Origin: an uncultured Dyadobacter sp.
GTDB taxonomy: Bacteria > Bacteroidota > Bacteroidia > Cytophagales > Spirosomataceae
Length of the DNA stretch: 5,358 bases
Reading direction: 5' to 3'
Assembly (NCBI GenBank): GCA_946481035.1
Contig: CAMLNK010000372.1
Coordinates: 1 to 5,358 of the forward strand
This document shows positions 1-5,358 of the stretch, piece by piece. The notes under the pieces are model-generated. The model was given only the letters and a program-made list of their open reading frames with translations, was not told the origin of the DNA and did no database searches. The position numbers and the translations under genes were made by a program. The first letter of the stretch is position 1; every line of letters begins with the position of its first letter.

Positions 1-1
1 A

Positions 2-619
2 GACGAAATATGGAATTCCGCCGACGGCTCCGGCTGGCAAAAGGCCGGCAATGCGGCGTGGGGGCCGCGAAAAGGGCATGCATTGGTTGTATTCAAAAAC
101 AAATTGTGGCTTTTGGGCGGTACTTCCCGTATCTCCCGGGATTTCGAATCGCTCGAAATGAAAAATGACGTTTGGTCGTCGTCCGACGGACTGAAATGGA
201 CGCGCGAAGTAGCGCAGGCCCCCTGGTCGCCGCGCGACTTGCCGCAGGTGGTGGTACTGCGCGATACGCTTTATATGGTGGGTGCGCAGGGGATGGCCGA
301 CGTGTGGCGTTCGCCGGACGGCAAAAACTGGACGCAGCTCACCGCCGAAGCCAGCTGGAAAAAGCGCTACGACATGGGCGTCCACGCATTCGACGGCAAG
401 CTATGGGTATTCGGCGGCCGCGACCTCAATACCGATCACCACAAAGGCGCATTAAACGACGTTTGGTTTTCTGCGAATGGTGCCGACTGGATGCGCTACG
501 CCGAACATGCCCCGTGGAGCGTCCGCAGCGGGGGTAACAGCATTGTTTTCCGCGACCGCTTGTGGATTTACAGCGGCAAGCACACCGGTGCCGATCCGGT
601 CTGGAAAGGGGATGTGTGG
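2..619 (+). repeat. Protein-level propeller repeats, four units plus a closing strand
   Basis: Successive DxW or DVW anchors have their Asp codon at 2 (DEIW), 167 (NDVW), 299 (ADVW), 458 (NDVW) and 611 (GDVW), that is, 55, 44, 53 and 51 residues apart. The turn motifs are SADGSGW, SSDGLKW, SPDGKNW and SANGADW. The GG strand is intact in units 1 (LWLLGG) and 3 (LWVFGG) but altered in units 2 (LYMVGA) and 4 (LWIYSG). The repeats are diverged at DNA level, so this is an old protein repeat and not a recent tandem duplication. Confidence 0.8.
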
Positions 620-640
620 GCATTGGAGAAGAGAAAGTAG
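2..640 (+). CDS. Kelch-like beta-propeller protein, C-terminal part (5' end outside window)
   Basis: The frame is open from base 2 to the TAG at 638-640, giving 212 residues with no start in view. A TTG at 83 could in principle initiate, but it lies inside a repeat, so the gene surely begins upstream. The protein is made of propeller-blade repeats, each with a DVW strand, an S-x-(D/N)-G-x-x-W turn, an (A/S)-x-W-x-x-R segment and a hydrophobic strand ending LWxxGG or a variant. Four units plus a closing GDVW strand are visible, and the protein stops ten residues after that strand starts. This fits a circular propeller closed by its C-terminal strand. Kelch and galactose-oxidase-like propellers in Bacteroidota are commonly exported binding proteins, but no catalytic residue can be identified and the signal peptide region is missing, so location and ligand are unknown. 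It lies 111 bases before the cytochrome/DUF1549/DUF1553 gene on the same strand; co-transcription is possible but not shown. Confidence 0.85.
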   Translation, partial: DEIWNSADGSGWQKAGNAAWGPRKGHALVVFKNKLWLLGGTSRISRDFESLEMKNDVWSSSDGLKWTREVAQAPWSPRDLPQVVVLRDTLYMVGAQGMADVWRSPDGKNWTQLTAEASWKKRYDMGVHAFDGKLWVFGGRDLNTDHHKGALNDVWFSANGADWMRYAEHAPWSVRSGGNSIVFRDRLWIYSGKHTGADPVWKGDVWALEKRK

Positions 641-704
641 CCTTGCGGTGATATGGGAAAAATTAAATTAAAAACTTTAATCACAATAAATGACTAAGAA
701 TTAG
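641..704. other. AT-rich intergenic segment, possible promoter region
   Basis: This is the left part of the 111-base gap and is much richer in A and T than the flanking genes, especially at 659-701. Such composition would suit a promoter for the downstream gene. I looked for the Bacteroidota pattern (TTTG or TTG near -33 and TAnnTTTG near -7) and found no convincing match, so no promoter is placed. A weak six-base A/T-only inverted repeat (667-672 with 676-681, loop AAC) is present, but it has no GC pairs and no following T run, so it is not called as a terminator. Confidence 0.35.
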
Positions 705-751
705 GGGTTTCCCGCTTTTAACTCAGAGACGTGTGTTAAGACAGGAAACCC
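705..751 (+). promoter_or_regulatory. Extended hairpin over the ribosome-binding region of the 752 gene
   Basis: The bases at 705-712 (GGGTTTCC) are the exact reverse complement of 744-751 (GGAAACCC). Inside this outer stem, 716-722 can pair with 735-741 over seven pairs (one G-U). A U-U mismatch and two more pairs (724-725 with 732-733) follow, leaving a six-base loop. The small internal loop between the stems is 713-715 against 742-743. The right arm contains most of the AGGA at 743-746, five bases before the ATG and the only Shine-Dalgarno-like sequence there, and it ends on the base directly before the start codon. If it forms in the mRNA it would limit ribosome access. It could instead be a DNA-level operator or chance. 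There is no T run, so it does not look like an intrinsic terminator. Confidence 0.45.
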
Positions 752-3700
752 ATGAAGTCGCGAGTGAAGAAGTTTGCTTTTTTGAAGTGCGGGAAATGGC
801 TGGCTGCCGCCTGTGCGTGCGTGCTGCTCGTGGCGGGCTGCGGCGTGAAAAAGCCGGAAGAGGTAGAACTTGCATTGAAAGAAATACCCGCGGAACCGGA
901 TTTTAACTATGACGTCAAACCCATTCTGTCGGATAAATGCTTTGCCTGCCACGGGCCCGATGCCAAGAAACAAAAGGCCGGGCTGCGCCTTGATACCGAG
1001 GAAGGCGCATACAAGGCACTGAAAAATGCCAAAAAGGGCCATTCGGCGAGCAATCGCTACGCCATCGTGCCGGGCGATCTGGCTGCCAGCGAAGTTTATG
1101 CCCGGCTCATCGCGCAGGACCCGGACGTGAAAATGCCGCCACCGGCCTCCAATCTCACATTATCGACGAAAGAAATAGCGGTACTCACGCGCTGGATCGA
1201 GCAAGGAGCGAAATACAAGCCGCATTGGTCGTTTATCAAACCCGAAAAACCGGAAACGCCCGAACCCAAACTGGCGGGATGGGCCCGGACGCCGATCGAT
1301 AAATTCATTCTGGAAAGACTGGAAAAAGAAAAGCTCGCGCCTTCTCGCGGGGCCAGCCGCGAGGACCTGATCCGCCGGGCGAGTTTCGACCTCACCGGCC
1401 TGCCGCCGACGCTCGCGGAGATCGACGCATTTGTGGCCGATCCATCGCCCGATGCGTACGCGAAGCTGATCGACCGTCTGTTGCAATCGCCCGCTTACGG
1501 CGAGCGGATGGCCAGTGAATGGCTGGACATTTCGCGCTATGCGGACAGCGACGGCTACCTCGACGATAAGCACCGCGATTTTTCGCCCTGGCGCGACTGG
1601 GTCATCAGCGCATTCAACCGGAATATCCCCTACAATCGCTTCGTAACTATGCAGCTGGCGGGCGACCTTTTGCCGGACAAAACCAAAGAGACCATCCTCG
1701 CCACGGCATTCAACCGGCTGCATAAGAAGAGCTCCGAAGCCGGGATCGTGTTTGAGGAATACCGGGTGGAATACAATGCCGACCGCGTGCAAACGCTGGG
1801 GCAGGGGATTATGGGGCTTTCGGTCCAATGCGCGCGCTGCCACGACCATAAATATGACCCGATCAGCCAGGAGGCCTATTATAAAATGTTCGGGCTTTTC
1901 AACAGTACCAACGAAACCGGCAGCCCGGTTTACGGACCCGACCAGACGCCCGGGCCCGCATTGCTGCTTACCAGCAAGGAAAACGAGGAAATGCTCCGCT
2001 TTTTCGACCGGAAAATCACCGGGCTGAGCAACCAGCTCGCCAATGCCAGCGGCAATTCGGAGGAAGACCTGAAAAAGTGGCTGAATACCAGGGCACTTTC
2101 CGAAAAGGTGGTTGCCCAAAAGATCCGCCAGGGGATGGTGGCCTTTTATCCCTTCGAGAAGGCCGTGAAAACCGCCGAAGGCAAGGCCGTGATGCCCAAT
2201 GCGCTGAACCCAAAACAGCTCGCGCAGTGCAACGAAATCATCCTGAAACCCGGCGTGAAGGGCAATGCCTATTTTGTTTCGGATTATAATTCGGTCAAGC
2301 TGGGCAACAATATCGGCTGGCATGAACGGACGGAGCCTTTTTCGGTTGAATTATGGATTAATCCGAATACTGTTTATCCCGACGCGGGCATATTTTATCA
2401 CTGCGAAGACCTGCGGCTTGGCTACAAAGGCTATTCATTGCGGCTGGCCGACAATAAGTTACAGTTTATCATTGCACATTCCTACCCACAGAACGCCATC
2501 CAGGTGAGCACCCTCGCGCCCGTACCCGTGAAGCAATGGACGAAGGTTACCGTCACTTACGACGGTTCGAGCAAAGCGGCCGGGGCTAAAATCTACGTCA
2601 ACGGCGAACCAGCGAAAACGGCGGTTGATTTCGACAATCTTTACAAAGGGATTTTGTATGAAAAAGACATTCATACTTATGGTTTTCAGGGATTTATGGT
2701 CGGGCAGCGGAACCTGCTCATTCCTTTTAAAGACGGCGGGATCGATGAGCTCAAAATCTACGACACGGCGCTGACCTCCCTCGAAGTTTTATATAATCAT
2801 AATCCGAAAAAAGCTGCTGAAATGCTGAAAACGCAGGTTTCGGCGGAACAACGGGCCATGGTGAAGGACTTTTTCAATGCGCATTTCAATGCAAAAACAC
2901 AAACGCTGCGCGACAGCCTGAAAGCGAGGATGGACGAGCAGAACAAGCTCGTCAACAGCATCCCCGAACTGATGGTGATGGGCGACCTCCCCAAGCCCAG
3001 GCCGACCTACCTGCTCACGCGGGGCGCCTACAATGCGCCCGGCAAGCGGGTAACGCCCGGCGCGCTGGACGCGGTGATGCCTTTTGAAGGGAAATTTCCG
3101 CAAAACAGGCTGGGCCTTGCGCGCTGGCTGTTCGATAAGAATAATCCGCTCACGGCACGGGTGTTCGTGAACCGTATCTGGCAAATGCATTTCGGGAATG
3201 GCATCGTGCGCTCGTCGGCCGACTTCGGCAACCAGGGTAACCTGCCGTCGCACCCCGAGCTCCTCGACTGGCTGGCTGTCGATTTTATGGACTCCGGTTG
3301 GAATATTAAAAGACTGCATAAGCTGATCATGCTCTCGGCTACCTACCGGCAAACTTCCAAAACTACACCGCAATTGCTTGAAAAAGACCCGGATAATGCA
3401 TTGCTGGCAAGAGGCGCCAGGTTCCGGTTTACGGCCGAAATGGTTCGGGATAATGCATTGTTTATCAGTGGGGTATTGGTGAATAAAATAGGGGGTAAAA
3501 GCGTGTATCCCTACCAGCCCGCCGGCCTCTGGGACGAACTCAGCGACAAGGTATGGCGCTACAAATACCAGCAGGAGCCCGGCGAGGGATTATACCGCAG
3601 AAGCCTTTACACAATCTGGAAACGGACTTCGCCGCCACCGTCGATGTTGATTTTCGACGCGCCCGAACGCGGTGAATGCGTGGCGCGACGCCGCTCCACC

Positions 3701-4051
3701 AGCACGCCTTTGCAGGCATTGGTGCTGCTCAACGATCCGCAATATGTGGAAGCCGCCAGGGCATTGGCCGAGAAAGTTCTGCATCAATGTAAAACTGATA
3801 AATCGGATGCTACCGGCCTTGCATTCAGGCTGATAACCGGGCGGAAACCCGACCGGACGGAGCAGCAGATTCTCGCAGAATTTTACGCGGACGAGCTCAA
3901 ACGCTTCCGCGCGCAGCCCGCGCAGGCGCTCGAATACCTGCGTACGGGTGAGCGAAAGTGGGACGCGACGCTGCCGCCCGAGGAAATAGCCGCATTGGCA
4001 ACAGTCTCGAATTCGATCATGAATACCGACGAGGGGCACACCCGCAAATGA
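752..4051 (+). CDS. Cytochrome c / DUF1549 / LamG / DUF1553 lipoprotein
   Basis: A complete protein of 1099 residues, ATG to TGA. Residues 1-30 form a lipoprotein signal: a basic start, a hydrophobic stretch, and lipobox VAGC with Cys30 as the predicted lipidated residue. Residues about 50-155 match the planctomycete-type cytochrome c domain, with haem motif CFACH at 63-67 and Met128 in KMPPP as a candidate distal ligand. HWSF at 158-161 is the usual lead into DUF1549 (PSCyt2), about 181-388, which carries a second haem motif, CARCH at 360-364, followed by DHKYDP. Residues about 462-682 look like a LamG/concanavalin-like domain (VAFYPF at 463-468; IDELKIYD at 664-671). DUF1553 (PSD1) spans about 784-1060, with signatures YRRSLYT at 948-954, WKRTSPPPSM shortly after, and TPLQALVLLNDPQ just after Cys976; the end, NTDEGHTRK, resembles the normal family C-terminus. 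Families lacking the LamG insert are shorter. The likely site is the envelope, lipid-anchored, facing the periplasm or outside. An electron-transfer or oxidative role on a carbohydrate is inferred, not shown. The start is supported by the signal peptide and AGGA at 743-746. Confidence 0.93.
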   Translation: MKSRVKKFAFLKCGKWLAAACACVLLVAGCGVKKPEEVELALKEIPAEPDFNYDVKPILSDKCFACHGPDAKKQKAGLRLDTEEGAYKALKNAKKGHSASNRYAIVPGDLAASEVYARLIAQDPDVKMPPPASNLTLSTKEIAVLTRWIEQGAKYKPHWSFIKPEKPETPEPKLAGWARTPIDKFILERLEKEKLAPSRGASREDLIRRASFDLTGLPPTLAEIDAFVADPSPDAYAKLIDRLLQSPAYGERMASEWLDISRYADSDGYLDDKHRDFSPWRDWVISAFNRNIPYNRFVTMQLAGDLLPDKTKETILATAFNRLHKKSSEAGIVFEEYRVEYNADRVQTLGQGIMGLSVQCARCHDHKYDPISQEAYYKMFGLFNSTNETGSPVYGPDQTPGPALLLTSKENEEMLRFFDRKITGLSNQLANASGNSEEDLKKWLNTRALSEKVVAQKIRQGMVAFYPFEKAVKTAEGKAVMPNALNPKQLAQCNEIILKPGVKGNAYFVSDYNSVKLGNNIGWHERTEPFSVELWINPNTVYPDAGIFYHCEDLRLGYKGYSLRLADNKLQFIIAHSYPQNAIQVSTLAPVPVKQWTKVTVTYDGSSKAAGAKIYVNGEPAKTAVDFDNLYKGILYEKDIHTYGFQGFMVGQRNLLIPFKDGGIDELKIYDTALTSLEVLYNHNPKKAAEMLKTQVSAEQRAMVKDFFNAHFNAKTQTLRDSLKARMDEQNKLVNSIPELMVMGDLPKPRPTYLLTRGAYNAPGKRVTPGALDAVMPFEGKFPQNRLGLARWLFDKNNPLTARVFVNRIWQMHFGNGIVRSSADFGNQGNLPSHPELLDWLAVDFMDSGWNIKRLHKLIMLSATYRQTSKTTPQLLEKDPDNALLARGARFRFTAEMVRDNALFISGVLVNKIGGKSVYPYQPAGLWDELSDKVWRYKYQQEPGEGLYRRSLYTIWKRTSPPPSMLIFDAPERGECVARRRSTSTPLQALVLLNDPQYVEAARALAEKVLHQCKTDKSDATGLAFRLITGRKPDRTEQQILAEFYADELKRFRAQPAQALEYLRTGERKWDATLPPEEIAALATVSNSIMNTDEGHTRK

Positions 4052-4058
4052 TATTGTT

Positions 4059-5358
4059 ATGGAAGATCTGAAAAAGGTATTAACGCAACTCAACCGCCGC
4101 GACTTTCTCACGAAGGCCGGTCTCGGTTTCGGTTCCATCGCACTTTCGAGCATTTTGCAGGCCGGTACCTCACCGGGTGCGAGAAGGCAGGAAGGCGCGG
4201 AAGCCGTGGCGCCGTTTGTCCGCGGCCCGCATTTTTCGCCCCGTGCGAAGCGGATCATCTATCTCTTCCAAAGCGGCGGGCCTTCGCAGCTGGAAACATT
4301 CGATTACAAGCCTGCATTGGTCAAATGGCACGGCCAGGAAATTCCCGATTCGATCAAATCGACGCAGCGGAATTCGGGTATGGTGGCCGGGCAGTCGACG
4401 TTTCCGCTGGTCAAATCGATTTATGATTTCAAACAATATGGCCAGTCGGGCGCGTGGGTGAGCGAGCTTTTACCCTATACCGCTGGTATTGTGGACGATC
4501 TGTGCATTGTGAAGTCGGTATTTACCGAGGCGATCAACCATGAGCCGGCGGTGATGTTCGTGCAAACCGGTTCGCAGCAAAGCGGGCGGCCTTCCATGGG
4601 CTCGTGGCTGAGCTACGGGCTGGGCTCCGACAATCAGAACCTGCCGCATTTTATGGTATTGATTTCCAAAGGTATCAGCGGCGACCAGCCGTTGAGCACC
4701 GCTGCCTGGGCCAACGGGTTCCTGGCCTCGCACCACCAGGGTGTGCAGCTCCGGGCCGGGAAAGACCCGGTACTATACCTGCAAAATCCATATGGCGTGC
4801 ATAAGGAAGACCGGCGTCGCGCATTGGACCGCATTAAGGAGCTGAACGAGCACCAGTTCACGCTTTGGGGCGATCCGGAAATACAGTCGAAGATCAGCCA
4901 ATATGAAATGGCTTATAAAATGCAGACTTCGGTGCCCGATGCTTTGAATACCGCCGATGAGCCGGAGTATATCTATAAAATGTATGGGGAAGATGCCCGG
5001 AAGCCCGGAACGTTCGCTGCAAACTGCCTGCTCGCGCGGCGTATGGCCGAGCGCGATGTGAAGTTTATCCAGCTCTACCACATGGGCTGGGACCAGCATG
5101 GCGATTTGCCCAAAAATATTGCCAAACAAGCCAGGGATGTCGATCAGGCATCGGCGGCATTGGTACAGGACCTCAAACAGCGCGGGTTGCTGGAAGATAC
5201 GCTGGTAGTATGGGGAGGGGAATTCGGCCGTACCAGCTTTTCACAAGGCAAACTCACAGCCGATAACTACGGCCGCGACCATCATCCGCGCTGCTTTTCG
5301 ATGTGGATGACCGGCGGAGGCATCAAGACCGGGCAGGTCTACGGCGAAACCGACGAAT
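4059..5358 (+). CDS. DUF1501 family protein with Tat signal (3' end outside window)
   Basis: The ATG at 4059 opens a frame that runs to the window end, giving 433 codons plus one base; most of a typical DUF1501 protein is present. The N-terminus NRRDFLTKAG (Arg13-Arg14) followed by a Gly/Ala/Leu-rich stretch is a twin-arginine signal, implying export in folded form. The core resembles the alkaline phosphatase/sulfatase fold: GGPSQLETFD at 73-82 with Asp82, HMGWDQHGD ending at 349 (Asp345, His347), GGEFGRT at 386-392 (Glu388), GRDHHP at 405-410 (His408, His409), and a TGGG turn near 418-421. These acidic and histidine residues are candidate metal ligands by family analogy; no substrate is known to me. 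The gene starts seven bases after the preceding stop and has no Shine-Dalgarno sequence, so it is probably co-transcribed and translationally coupled to the cytochrome/DUF1553 gene. This pairing is a recurrent arrangement for these families and supports a joint role. Confidence 0.92.
   Translation, partial: MEDLKKVLTQLNRRDFLTKAGLGFGSIALSSILQAGTSPGARRQEGAEAVAPFVRGPHFSPRAKRIIYLFQSGGPSQLETFDYKPALVKWHGQEIPDSIKSTQRNSGMVAGQSTFPLVKSIYDFKQYGQSGAWVSELLPYTAGIVDDLCIVKSVFTEAINHEPAVMFVQTGSQQSGRPSMGSWLSYGLGSDNQNLPHFMVLISKGISGDQPLSTAAWANGFLASHHQGVQLRAGKDPVLYLQNPYGVHKEDRRRALDRIKELNEHQFTLWGDPEIQSKISQYEMAYKMQTSVPDALNTADEPEYIYKMYGEDARKPGTFAANCLLARRMAERDVKFIQLYHMGWDQHGDLPKNIAKQARDVDQASAALVQDLKQRGLLEDTLVVWGGEFGRTSFSQGKLTADNYGRDHHPRCFSMWMTGGGIKTGQVYGETDE

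Noticed and set aside
667..681. Small inverted repeat in the AT-rich gap as a terminator of the Kelch-like gene
   Set aside because: The stem is six A/T pairs with a three-base loop and no following T run, which is easily produced by chance in such AT-rich DNA.
1160..2323. Minus-strand open frame of 387 codons opposite the lipoprotein gene
   Set aside because: It lies wholly opposite a gene with clear domains. Its protein shows no recognisable motif, and long antisense frames are common opposite GC-rich codons.
4048..4071. ATGA overlap with the stop of the lipoprotein gene as a possible start for the next gene
   Set aside because: The ATG at 4048 reads only seven codons before a stop in the wrong frame. 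The ATG at 4059 leads directly into the Tat signal and the DUF1501 domain.
3590..4258. Minus-strand open frame of 222 codons spanning the junction of the two main genes
   Set aside because: It overlaps the conserved end of DUF1553 and the Tat signal of the DUF1501 gene on the other strand. No domain or start signal supports it.
4275..4304. GGPSQ in the DUF1501 protein in place of GGPSH as a possible loss of an active-site residue
   Set aside because: Both Gln and His are seen at this place in the family as I know it, and the other candidate ligands (Asp82, Asp345, His347, Glu388, His408/409) are all present.

Overview
The window looks like chromosomal DNA of a Bacteroidota bacterium, most likely of the Cytophagales (Dyadobacter/Spirosoma-like). 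That is an inference from fairly GC-rich coding DNA, an AT-rich short intergenic gap, weak or absent Shine-Dalgarno signals, and the type of genes present. A member of Planctomycetota or Verrucomicrobiota, where the central gene families are also common, cannot be excluded without a database search. Three genes are visible, all on the plus strand, and coding density is about 97 percent. No tRNA, rRNA, CRISPR array, insertion sequence or phage gene was seen.

Positions 2-640 hold the 3' end of a gene for a Kelch-like beta-propeller protein. Its repeats combine an LWxxGG-type strand with an S-x-(D/N)-G-x-x-W turn that resembles an Asp-box. Positions 641-751 are a 111-base AT-rich gap. Its right half can fold into an extended two-stem hairpin (705-751) that ends on the base before the next ATG and would bury that gene's only purine-rich ribosome-binding sequence.

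Positions 752-4051 encode a complete 1099-residue predicted lipoprotein. In order it has a lipobox, a planctomycete-type cytochrome c domain with CFACH, a DUF1549 (PSCyt2) domain with a second haem motif CARCH, a LamG/concanavalin-like domain, and a DUF1553 (PSD1) domain. Seven bases later, at 4059, begins a DUF1501 protein with a twin-arginine signal and an alkaline-phosphatase/sulfatase-like set of motifs; it is cut by the window end.

The last two genes form a compact pair that recurs in many environmental bacteria (established family knowledge) but whose biochemical job is, to my knowledge, not settled. The sequence suggests a cell-envelope module. One part is a two-haem lipoprotein with a probable glycan- or ligand-binding LamG domain. 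The other is a Tat-exported, probably metal-dependent DUF1501 partner. Acting on an extracellular polysaccharide or sulfated/phosphorylated sugar is a plausible inference only. The Kelch-like protein upstream is on the same strand but separated by the possible leader structure, so membership in the same transcript is uncertain.

Across all three genes the hexamer GCATTG and its complement are strongly over-represented. This is mainly because Ala-Leu is written GCA-TTG, and it suggests that the three genes share one long-resident genomic background.
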